From: Rhizobiaceae bacterium
Lineage (GTDB): Bacteria > Pseudomonadota > Alphaproteobacteria > Rhizobiales > Rhizobiaceae
NCBI GenBank assembly: GCA_017643495.1
Contig: JAEPNK010000001.1
Location: forward strand, 601,623-665,622
Length of the DNA stretch: 64,000 nucleotides
Reading direction: 5' to 3'
The notes beneath the pieces are model-generated. The model did no database searches. It was not told the origin of the DNA and was given only the letters and a program-made list of their open reading frames with translations. The translations under genes were made by a program, and so were the position numbers. Below are positions 39,717 through 46,325 of the stretch, piece after piece. How positions within the stretch are numbered: position 1 is the first letter of the stretch; each line of letters begins with the position of its first letter.

Positions 39717-40472
39717 TTACAGAATTGGACGTGTTTTTGTTGTCTCCGGCTCCCAGCCAGCCAGTTCCACAAGTTCATCCGGATTGGTTACCGTGCAGCC
39801 CCGGTCAAGCCACTTTACCAGCTTGCGATCGACAAGCTTGCGGATCGTCTTGTTGGTGTGAACAATCGATAGCCCTAAGGTGTCGGCCACATGTTGCTGG
39901 GTAATCGGCAGGGAAAATCGCGGTGTATCCTGCGCCATGAGTGCTGAGGCCCGGAAATGCAGGAATGACAGCAAATAAGCTGTTTTTTCGATTGCGGTTC
40001 TCCTGCCTACACTCAGCAGGTGCTCATCCAGAATGCATTCCTCTCTTGCTGCAATCCAGGTCAGGTCGTATCCAAGCTCCGGAAATTTCCTGAACAATTC
40101 CATGACCCGGTCCCGTTCAAAAACACACAGGGTGAGATCGGTAAGTGCTTCAATGGAATGTTCCATCTCGCCGGTGATACTGCCCTGCAAACCGATCAGG
40201 TCGCCCGGCAGGATGTAATTGAGTATCTGGCGTCTTCCGTCTTCCAGCAGCTTGTAGCGAAAGCCCCATCCGGTAAGCACGGTAAACAGGTGCGCACTGT
40301 GGGAGCCTTCCACCAGGATGGTCGATCCTTTGCCCGCATTCAGTTCGCCAGTCTTGAAGTTTTCAATGAATCCGAGCTCATCCCCGGAGAAATCCCGGAA
40401 CAGTTTCATTTTCAGCAAGGGGCATTGTCTGCATTTCGTACGCTTCTGCTTTTCATCAACAATGTTGAGCAA
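39717..40472 (-). CDS. Crp/Fnr-family transcriptional regulator with N-terminal CxxC
   Basis: About 251 residues from TTG at 40470-40472, where GGGGGGA lies 5 bases upstream (an alternative TTG is at 40505). An N-terminal KCRQCPLLK gives a CxxC pair, then the cyclic-nucleotide-like beta roll (GSTILVEGSHSAHLFTVLTGWGFRYKLLEDGRRQILNYILPGDL in pieces: EGSHSAHLFTVL, DGRRQILNYILPGD, GLQG) and a Crp helix-turn-helix with ITQQHVADTLGLSIVHTNKTIRKL. It may sense redox through Fe-S or thiols. It is the first gene of the crp–lipid-kinase–DUF2254 operon, preceded by a perfect EcfG promoter. Confidence 0.88.
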   Translation of the reverse strand: MLNIVDEKQKRTKCRQCPLLKMKLFRDFSGDELGFIENFKTGELNAGKGSTILVEGSHSAHLFTVLTGWGFRYKLLEDGRRQILNYILPGDLIGLQGSITGEMEHSIEALTDLTLCVFERDRVMELFRKFPELGYDLTWIAAREECILDEHLLSVGRRTAIEKTAYLLSFLHFRASALMAQDTPRFSLPITQQHVADTLGLSIVHTNKTIRKLVDRKLVKWLDRGCTVTNPDELVELAGWEPETTKTRPIL

Positions 40473-40516
40473 GACATTCCCCCCGCGACCAGTTCCCTGA
40501 AACAAATAATGTTTTT

Positions 40517-40541
40517 AACGAAGCCGTGACCGTTTGGTTCC
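40517..40541 (-). promoter_or_regulatory. EcfG promoter (consensus) for the Crp operon
   Basis: On the minus strand GGAAC (40537-40541) is followed by 16 bases and CGTT (40517-40520): a perfect consensus match. The gene start is 44 bases downstream. Confidence 0.8.
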
Positions 40542-40608
40542 CGGCTCGCCTGAATATCCTTGGTGAAGTCGCAGGGTTCTGACCCGGCAATTTGGTATTG
40601 GGAATTCT

Positions 40609-41145
40609 TTACTTGATTGAAGCCGCAGAAGCGATGGCATCGGGCCCGTAATCGGCCTCTCCGGAAATCTCCAGCATTTCCTGCAAAGCCGTTCGTGCCC
40701 TGCTGACACGGCTCTTGATGGTGCCGACAGCGCAATCACATACTTCGGCAGCCTCCTCGTAGGAAAAACCCGAAGCGCCAACAAGAACGATGGCTTCCCT
40801 CTGGTCGTCCGGCAGCTTTTTCAATGCCTTCTGGAAGTCCACCAGGTCGAGCTTGCCAAACTGTTCAGGATGTTGGGAAAGATTGTTGGTAAAATAATCA
40901 TCAGGATCCGAGACTTCCCGGCCTGACTTGCGCATCTGGCCATAAAACTCGTTACGCAGAATGGTGAACAGCCACGCCTTCATGTTGGTGCCCATGGTAA
41001 AGCTTTCCTGCTTGGCCCATGCTTTCATAACGGTTTCCTGTACGAGGTCGTCTGCGCGATCCCGGTTCCCGCACAAGGACACGGCAAATGCCCGCAAACT
41101 GCCCAGACAACTGAGCAGTTCTGTCTTGAAATCATTAGTCGTCAT
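40609..41145 (-). CDS. ecfG: General stress response sigma factor EcfG
   Basis: A 178-residue ECF sigma factor started at the ATG 41143-41145 (MTTNDFKTELLSCLGSLRAFAVSL). Region 2 is visible in RADDLVQETVMKAWAKQESF and GTNMKAWLFTILRNEF, region 4 in DDQREAIVLVGASGFSYEEAAEVCDCAVGTIKSRVSRARTAL (seen in parts). This is the lineage's general stress sigma factor, held inactive by NepR and freed when phosphorylated PhyR binds NepR. It overlaps the nepR stop by 11 bases and is co-transcribed with it. Consensus promoters for it occur across the region. Confidence 0.93.
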   Translation of the reverse strand: MTTNDFKTELLSCLGSLRAFAVSLCGNRDRADDLVQETVMKAWAKQESFTMGTNMKAWLFTILRNEFYGQMRKSGREVSDPDDYFTNNLSQHPEQFGKLDLVDFQKALKKLPDDQREAIVLVGASGFSYEEAAEVCDCAVGTIKSRVSRARTALQEMLEISGEADYGPDAIASAASIK

Positions 41146-41296
41146 TTTCGGTGTCCTGATCATCTGCGGCAGCGCGTTGCTCCGCTTGATCGAGTTGTTC
41201 AAGCATGTTCAGGAAACGTTCCGGAATTTCCTCTTCCTGTACGGACTTGTACAAACTTTTTAACTTGTCATTGATCAGGTCAGGCTGTTTTTGCAA
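41135..41296 (-). CDS. nepR: Anti-sigma factor NepR
   Basis: A 53-residue protein from a TTG at 41294-41296; there is no in-frame ATG or GTG. It contains INDKLKSLYKSVQEEEIPERFLNMLEQLDQ, in which residues 12-41 match the NepR core (LRxxYDxVxxExIPDRFxxLLxxL). NepR binds and inhibits EcfG and is removed by phospho-PhyR. It shares 11 bases with ecfG and is divergent from phyR. A weak GGA precedes the start. Such small genes are easy to miss. Confidence 0.85.
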   Translation of the reverse strand: MQKQPDLINDKLKSLYKSVQEEEIPERFLNMLEQLDQAEQRAAADDQDTENDD

Positions 41297-41332
41297 TTTC
41301 CACGTCCAGTATCGATATGCGACATGAGCGAC

Positions 41333-41357
41333 AACTCATGGGCGAAAAAAAGGTTCC
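41333..41357 (-). promoter_or_regulatory. EcfG-type promoter for nepR–ecfG (autoregulation)
   Basis: On the minus strand GGAAC (41353-41357), 16 bases, then AGTT (41333-41336). The -10 differs by one base from CGTT. It lies 37 bases upstream of the nepR start and back to back with a GGAAC on the plus strand (41366-41370) facing phyR. Confidence 0.65.
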
Positions 41358-41427
41358 CATAAAATGGAACTTTTTTTTGCAATGTCTATTTAGGTATGGT
41401 TATCCATACCTGAGGGAGTTTTCAATA

Positions 41428-42216
41428 ATGTCTTTATCTACCAGAATTGCTGCATACTTGCCGACCCTTCGCCGATTTGCGCGTGCGGTAACCGGTTCGC
41501 AGACTTCTGGCGATGCTTATGTTGCAGCGGTTCTCGAGGCCTTGATTGCAGATGTCAATGTTTTTCCTGATGCAAAAAATGACAGGGTCGCCGTTTTCAA
41601 GCTTTTCGCAAAAATTTATGAATCTACCACAATTGACGTTGAACCCATGGAATCCCCGTTTGCATGGGAAGAGCGTGCTGCCGCCAATCTGGCTGCGGTT
41701 TCACCCAAGCCGCGGCAAGCCTTCATTCTCAACGCGGTTGAGGAATTCACCAGGGATGAAATAGCGGACGTTCTTTCGGTTTCCGAAGAGGAAGTGGACC
41801 AGTTGCTCGAAGAGGCCGCCAAGGATATTTCCCGACAGGTAAAGACGGACATCATGATTATTGAAGATGAGCCGTTGATCGCCATGGACATAGAGCAGCT
41901 TGTGGAAGAGTTGGGCCATTCGGTAACCGGCATTGCCCGCACACATGACGAAGCGGTAAAATTGTTCACGAGCTCCAGTCCGAAAATGGTTTTGGCTGAC
42001 ATTCAGCTTGCTGACGGAAGTTCCGGCATAGATGCGGTAAATGATATTCTGAAAAATGCTGATATCCCCGTCATCTTCATAACGGCTTATCCGGAACGCC
42101 TTTTGACAGGAGAGCGTCCTGAACCGACATTCCTGGTTACAAAGCCGTTCAACCCTGAGCAGGTAAAGGCCCTCATCAGTCAGGCATTGTTTTTCAATAC
42201 AACAGCAGCAAAGTAG
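41428..42216 (+). CDS. phyR: Response regulator and anti-anti-sigma factor PhyR
   Basis: A 262-residue protein started at the ATG 41428 (GAGGGAG upstream); the upstream open frame is not part of it. The N-terminal sigma-like domain (about 1-135) mimics EcfG and has [21 protein letters not shown]. The C-terminal receiver starts near 141: acidic pair Glu146/Asp147, phosphoacceptor Asp191 in [12 protein letters not shown], Lys239, and the FATGUY-like [18 protein letters not shown]. When phosphorylated it sequesters NepR and releases EcfG. It is divergent from nepR–ecfG. Confidence 0.94.
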   Translation: MSLSTRIAAYLPTLRRFARAVTGSQTSGDAYVAAVLEALIADVNVFPDAKNDRVAVFKLFAKIYESTTIDVEPMESPFAWEERAAANLAAVSPKPRQAFILNAVEEFTRDEIADVLSVSEEEVDQLLEEAAKDISRQVKTDIMIIEDEPLIAMDIEQLVEELGHSVTGIARTHDEAVKLFTSSSPKMVLADIQLADGSSGIDAVNDILKNADIPVIFITAYPERLLTGERPEPTFLVTKPFNPEQVKALISQALFFNTTAAK

Positions 42217-42223
42217 AATATTT

Positions 42224-42248
42224 GGAACTAAAGGCACGGTACTTCGTT
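42224..42248 (+). promoter_or_regulatory. EcfG promoter (consensus) for the DUF1328 gene
   Basis: GGAAC (42224-42228), 16 bases, CGTT (42245-42248). A perfect match, immediately after the phyR stop and 31 bases before the ATG at 42279. Confidence 0.82.
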
Positions 42249-42278
42249 TTACCAACAGAATTAACGAAGGAGAATTCC

Positions 42279-42446
42279 ATGCTTTATTATGCTCTAGTAT
42301 TTCTCGTTGTCGCACTGATTGCAGGTGTTCTTGGGTTTGGCGGTGTAGCAGGTGCTTCCGCATCAATTGCACAAGGCCTTTTCTTCCTGTTTATCCTGTT
42401 GTTCTTGGCGTCAATTGTCATGAACTTCTTCAGACGGGCAACGTAA
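42279..42446 (+). CDS. DUF1328 (YtjA-like) small membrane protein
   Basis: A 55-residue protein with two helices ([20 protein letters not shown] and [21 protein letters not shown]), ending RRAT. Start AGGAGA, ATG at 42279. DUF1328 small proteins are typical of stress regulons. Terminator follows at 42478. Confidence 0.92.
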   Translation: MLYYALVFLVVALIAGVLGFGGVAGASASIAQGLFFLFILLFLASIVMNFFRRAT

Positions 42447-42477
42447 CACTGGCAATCTGAGATACGACTTGACCGAA

Positions 42478-42506
42478 ACGCCGCTCCTTGGAGCGGCGTT
42501 TTTTGT
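42478..42506 (+). terminator. Terminator after the DUF1328 gene
   Basis: The stem is ACGCCGCTCC with GGAGCGGCGT around a short TT loop, followed by TTTTTT. Confidence 0.88.
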
Positions 42507-42571
42507 CTTGAACACTTGAACAAGTGATTTTGGTGGGGGAGTTTGATCAACTTTCACCATTGAAATTCAGG

Positions 42572-42603
42572 CATAAAAAAAACCGGCAAGTCGTGCCGGT
42601 TTT
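42572..42603 (-). terminator. Terminator after csbD
   Basis: AAAACCGGCA (42579-42588) pairs with TGCCGGTTTT (42594-42603) around a 5-base loop; on the minus strand the hairpin is followed by a run of T. Confidence 0.85.
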
Positions 42604-42623
42604 CTTTTTCATGTGAGACAGGC

Positions 42624-42821
42624 TTAGTATTTGCCTGCCCATTCATCGATTTCACGTTCTGCTTCATCCTTGGACTTGCCGTATTGCTCTTGCAATTTAC
42701 CCGCCAATTGCTCGCGGTTGCCGGCAATAACATCAAGGTCGTCATTTGTGAGCTTGCCCCATTGTTCCTGGGCCTTGCCCTTGAACTGCTTCCAGTTACC
42801 TTCGATAGTGTCCCAATTCAT
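42624..42821 (-). CDS. CsbD-family stress protein
   Basis: A 65-residue protein with the CsbD pattern MNWDTIEGNWKQFKGKAQEQWG, IAGNREQLAGKLQEQYG and SKDEAEREIDEW. CsbD is a general-stress protein of unknown biochemical role and is widely used as a sigma-B or EcfG marker. Terminator and perfect EcfG promoter frame it. Confidence 0.94.
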   Translation of the reverse strand: MNWDTIEGNWKQFKGKAQEQWGKLTNDDLDVIAGNREQLAGKLQEQYGKSKDEAEREIDEWAGKY

Positions 42822-42886
42822 GATAAATTCCTTTCTAGCACATGCTGACAGGTTTTATTTGAAGCGCCGCCAGCCACTGGAAATAA

Positions 42887-42911
42887 AACGCCGGATTCCC
42901 CAAACTGTTCC
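42887..42911 (-). promoter_or_regulatory. EcfG promoter (consensus) for csbD
   Basis: On the minus strand GGAAC (42907-42911), 16 bases, CGTT (42887-42890). Perfect match, 65 bases upstream of the csbD start. Confidence 0.82.
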
Positions 42912-42944
42912 GCACAAGAGGAATTAAAAACAATAGCTTGTAAG

Positions 42945-42969
42945 GGAACAAACCGTTTCAACTGTCATT
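42945..42969 (+). promoter_or_regulatory. EcfG-type promoter for the AI-2E-family gene
   Basis: GGAAC (42945-42949), 16 bases, CATT (42966-42969), one base off the consensus -10. With the first ATG at 42978 the leader would be very short; with the ATG at 43002 it would be about 25 bases. Confidence 0.5.
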
Positions 42970-42977
42970 TAATTCTG

Positions 42978-44105
42978 ATGGCCACGGAAAAGCACTTATC
43001 CATGCGAAGAAAACTTCCTTACAGACGCAGAATGGCTGCAATTCCCTCGGAACGACCGGAGGATTTTGACCGGTTGCTTGCCAATACTTCGCATATTGCG
43101 TTGGTGGTGATCGGCATTTTTACCGTGCTTGTCGCTTTGAGTTATGCCCGGTTCTTTCTCGCTCCGATTTTTCTCGCCGTGGTGATTGGACTGATGCTTG
43201 TTCCCTACGCACGGCGCATGGAAGCAGCCGGAATGAGTTCGGGAGTTTCGGCATTGATTTCTGTCGTTTCACTGCTTGCTCTTTTGACAATTCTAGGTGT
43301 GGGACTGGCTGTCCCCCTGTCTGACTGGACAGAGCGGCTTCCTCTGATCTGGGCAAGGATCAATGACTTGATCAGTTCCTGGAGGGACATGATTGCAATC
43401 AGCAAGTATCAGGAAATTCTCAGTGAACTGCAGCTCACCGAAGAAAACATGAAAGTGGATCTGGGGGATGCCGATACTGTGAAGGAAGCTGCAAGCAAGG
43501 CTCCGGCACTGCTCGGCCAGTTTTTGATTTTCATCACAAGTCTGTATTTCTTTGTCGCAACACGTGACGAGTTTCGTGCCTCCGTTCTCAAGCTTTGTTT
43601 CTCGCGTGCACTGAGGTTGCGTATGGCCCGGATTTTCCTGGATATAGAACTCAAGGTTTCAAGGTACCTGGTGCAAATCACTTTAATCAACATAGGGTTG
43701 GGTGTGGCTACCACGATTGCCATGTGGCTGATTGGCGTACCTTCCCCGGTTCTTTGGGGCGTGCTGGCGGGCCTGCTCAATTACGTCATCTATCTTGGGC
43801 CGGCCCTGATGGCTTTCATATTGTTTATGGTCGGGCTTTCGACCGGTGGCACCCTGTTCCAGGTTGCCCTTCCTGCGATGGTGTTTCTCGGGTTGAATCT
43901 CACAGAAGCATACTTCGTCACGCCACAGTTTCTTGGCCGCGCACTGACGATGAATCCGTTCATCGTTTTCCTTGCCCTCGCCTTCTGGATATGGATTTGG
44001 GGCCCTGTAGGTGGATTTGTTGCGGTTCCCTCACTACTTATAACTTATACTATTCTGACCCATGTTTTGGGGCAGAGAGTAAGGACACCAAAATTGCCCG
44101 CATAA
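42978..44105 (+). CDS. AI-2E family membrane transporter
   Basis: A 375-residue protein with seven to eight helices: a paired pair at the start (VVIGIFTVLVALSYARFFLAPIFLAVVIGLMLVPY region), a soluble amphipathic stretch around residues 130-170, and a glycine-rich C-terminal part (AALLNYVIYLGPALMAFILF). The name comes from a distant link to AI-2 export, but most members are Na+/H+-type or unknown transporters. The ATG at 43002 is an alternative start. An EcfG-like promoter precedes it. Confidence 0.85.
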   Translation: MATEKHLSMRRKLPYRRRMAAIPSERPEDFDRLLANTSHIALVVIGIFTVLVALSYARFFLAPIFLAVVIGLMLVPYARRMEAAGMSSGVSALISVVSLLALLTILGVGLAVPLSDWTERLPLIWARINDLISSWRDMIAISKYQEILSELQLTEENMKVDLGDADTVKEAASKAPALLGQFLIFITSLYFFVATRDEFRASVLKLCFSRALRLRMARIFLDIELKVSRYLVQITLINIGLGVATTIAMWLIGVPSPVLWGVLAGLLNYVIYLGPALMAFILFMVGLSTGGTLFQVALPAMVFLGLNLTEAYFVTPQFLGRALTMNPFIVFLALAFWIWIWGPVGGFVAVPSLLITYTILTHVLGQRVRTPKLPA

Positions 44106-44159
44106 GCTTCGCACAATCTGTCAGTGCCAGAAATGGTGCAGTAAATTTGGATCGAGATA

Positions 44160-44906
44160 GTGCAAGTTGCCCGTGCTACAACAGTTTCTGCCGAGGACAT
44201 GGATCACCTGAAGGGATTGTCGGAAGCGCGTACAAGTTATGATGTTTTCCGGATTGTAAAAGAAGTCTGCCTGAACTCAGGCTACAAGAAGTTTATCATG
44301 CTGCGTCTGCCGGATGGCAATGATGCGGGCATAGCTGACCTCGGCATCATTACAAACTGGGATCCGGAACTGATCGGGGCTTATGACACGATGAGTCTCA
44401 TGTCCGACAGCCCGATCCTCAAGGCTCTCAAGAAAAGCACCTTGCCCTATGTATGGCGGTTTGAAACCATCATGAGCGGCCGTTCGGAAGACCGTTCCCG
44501 TAGCGCTGCCGACCTTTTTCAGGAGTTTGGAATTACTTCCGGAGTCTATTTCCACTGTAGTGGTCCTTCGGGGCAGCGGGGGGCTTTGGGTTTTGTGGGC
44601 GACCGGCTTGATCCCAGTGAAGCCGAACTCATGGAGCTGAGCTACTTTGCCAACCATGCATATGAAGCTGTCTGCAATCTTGATGTGATGCAGGCCAAGA
44701 GCGTGGACACGCTTACGGAGCGGGAAAAGGAATGCGTCTACTGGACTGCTTGTGGCAAGACAAGCTCTGAAGTCGGGACCATTTTGAAGATTTCCGATAA
44801 TACCGTGAATAATTATCTGGCTTCGGCGGCGATGAAGCTTGATACCGCTAACAAGGCTCATACCGTAGCAAAAGCAATCCGCTATGGATTGCTGGACGAC
44901 ATGTAG
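44160..44906 (+). CDS. LuxR-family regulator with autoinducer-binding domain (solo)
   Basis: A 248-residue regulator from a GTG at 44160. The N-terminal autoinducer-binding domain (about 15-165) has DPELIGAYD, SDSPILKALKKSTLPYVW and ITSGVYFHCSGPSGQRGAL, close to the acyl-homoserine-lactone LuxR fold. The C-terminal helix-turn-helix is LTEREKECVYWTACGKTSSEVGTIL and NTVNNYLASAAMKL. No luxI-type synthase is in the window, so it is a solo that may listen to foreign or non-AHL signals. Confidence 0.88.
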   Translation: MQVARATTVSAEDMDHLKGLSEARTSYDVFRIVKEVCLNSGYKKFIMLRLPDGNDAGIADLGIITNWDPELIGAYDTMSLMSDSPILKALKKSTLPYVWRFETIMSGRSEDRSRSAADLFQEFGITSGVYFHCSGPSGQRGALGFVGDRLDPSEAELMELSYFANHAYEAVCNLDVMQAKSVDTLTEREKECVYWTACGKTSSEVGTILKISDNTVNNYLASAAMKLDTANKAHTVAKAIRYGLLDDM

Positions 44907-44930
44907 CTTGGCCGCCAGGGGGGCGGAAAC

Positions 44931-45392
44931 ATGGCTGAATTGTCCCTGAATGTGGAACTGTTCAACGAACTTCGACCGGAACAGGATCTTGACGGATTCA
45001 ACGTTTCAGCTGGAGAAGTCATGGGATTGCTGTCAATGTATGATCCCCACGGCATATGGCGGCTGGATCTTGAAAGTGGCCATGTATTCTGGTCGCATGA
45101 CGTGTTTGAAATTCATGGCCTTGAACCAAAGCCGGGTCCGGTCAATCTCAACGATGCCATCAATTCCTATCATCCCGAGGATGCCAAGCTGATCAGTCAG
45201 TTGATTGAAAATTGCATTGAGAAGAAAACCGGTTATCGCTTTGTGTTGCGATTGAAAAAACCAAATGGGGGCTACCGTTTGGTAACGTCTGTCGGCAGGT
45301 ATCGCGAACGTGCGGACGGGACCAGGGAAGTGTTTGGCCTGTTTTCGCGGGCCTCGTCGTCAAAAATGCCCTCTCTTGCCGTGGTGGAATAA
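44931..45392 (+). CDS. PAS-domain protein
   Basis: A 153-residue protein of one PAS_3-type fold (about 36-145) with GIWRLDLESGHVFWSHDVFEIHGLEP, NSYHPEDAKLISQLIENCI and YRLVTSVGRY. No output domain follows. It begins 25 bases after the LuxR stop, so the pair may be co-transcribed. GGGGCGG is near the ATG. A small sensory adaptor is the best guess. Confidence 0.85.
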   Translation: MAELSLNVELFNELRPEQDLDGFNVSAGEVMGLLSMYDPHGIWRLDLESGHVFWSHDVFEIHGLEPKPGPVNLNDAINSYHPEDAKLISQLIENCIEKKTGYRFVLRLKKPNGGYRLVTSVGRYRERADGTREVFGLFSRASSSKMPSLAVVE

Positions 45393-45581
45393 ACGTGGTG
45401 CTCCCCCGTTTCGGAAAATGCTTTTGACCTTCATGGCCGACTATCGTGAATTAGGGTGAATCCCCGGTTTACGAATTTCCCGGAAATTCACCGTTGGAAT
45501 CCATTACCTCAACTATCCCTCCCTTTTGCTTACCTGTTTGACACCAACCGCATCTATCTTGTGTCATGGAAGGGGCTGGCT

Positions 45582-45833
45582 GTGAAATCTCAAAAACAAC
45601 TGTTTGCATATCGTGTTCTGGAATTCTCTCTTGTTGGTGCATTGATGATGACCGCAATGACATTTCTGGAATCTGCTCGTTTTGAACAAAAATCTGCTGA
45701 CAGCGAAGACAAGCGTTTCATTGCCAGATCCTTTGAAAAGGGATCTGTGGGTGTTGATCGAGGAAACCGGAGCCAGAAAGCGCTTCTGCATCGGTTTGAA
45801 GTGATCAAGGAGGCCGACAGACACAACATCTGA
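45582..45833 (+). CDS. Hypothetical protein, 83 residues, one membrane helix
   Basis: From GTG at 45582 (AGGGG 7 bases upstream): VKSQKQLFAYRVLEFSLVGALMMTAMTFLESARFEQKS, then a charged tail. One helix around residues 14-30. No family recognised. A longer frame from 45456 has no start context. It is weak as a gene but conserved-looking with the PilZ-like gene 21 bases after it. Confidence 0.45.
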   Translation: MKSQKQLFAYRVLEFSLVGALMMTAMTFLESARFEQKSADSEDKRFIARSFEKGSVGVDRGNRSQKALLHRFEVIKEADRHNI

Positions 45834-45853
45834 ATCCAAACCAGGGGCATAAT

Positions 45854-46138
45854 ATGGGGCAGTTGGAATTGGCAGAAGACCCGTTACCGGATGACAATCA
45901 TCGGGCAAAACGGTCTGCACAAAACATGAGAGCAACGATAAAGGTTGGCTCTACAAGGGTAATAGATTGTATTGTAAAGGAAATATCGAGCCAGGGCGCA
46001 GAACTTATCATTCTTCCTGGCAGCTGGCTTCCGTCAACATTCAGTCTGGAAGTAAATGATGGCAATCCGCCATATGTTGTCAATCGCGCAACCCAGACCA
46101 AGGACGGCTTGAGTGTAAGATTCCGTAACCACGGATAA
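45854..46138 (+). CDS. PilZ-like domain protein, 94 residues
   Basis: A 94-residue soluble protein. The RAKRSAQNMRATIKVG segment gives the R-x-x-x-R of PilZ, and DCIVKEISSQGAELIILPGSWLPSTFSLEV the second motif (D/NxSxxG-like is weak, seen as EISSQGAEL). c-di-GMP binding is therefore possible but not certain. A GGDEF–EAL gene is at 53 kb. Confidence 0.6.
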   Translation: MGQLELAEDPLPDDNHRAKRSAQNMRATIKVGSTRVIDCIVKEISSQGAELIILPGSWLPSTFSLEVNDGNPPYVVNRATQTKDGLSVRFRNHG

Positions 46139-46213
46139 CCGGCCAGAGACTATTTCGGCTGTCTTGGCAGCCAGCTATCAGACTGTCCGTCGTTGGGTTA
46201 GGGTAGTCTTTTG

Positions 46214-46250
46214 AAAGAACAGGCATGGAAACATGCTTGTTCTTTTTTTT
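46214..46250 (+). terminator. Rho-independent terminator after the PilZ-like gene
   Basis: The stem AAAGAACAGGCAT pairs with ATGCTTGTTCTTT (one G-T wobble) around a GGAAAC loop, followed by a T-run. Confidence 0.88.
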
Positions 46251-46325
46251 GTCCGCCTATCTAATAAACCATGGCCACTTACATTTTCGGCCGCTCAGTT
46301 TTTGAAAAAAATGCGGGATATTCTC

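Noticed and set aside
42978..44906. AI-2E family protein next to a LuxR solo as a quorum-sensing circuit
   Set aside because: The AI-2E name is historical and most members do not move AI-2; LuxR solos of this type bind acyl-homoserine lactones or other ligands. No synthase is nearby.
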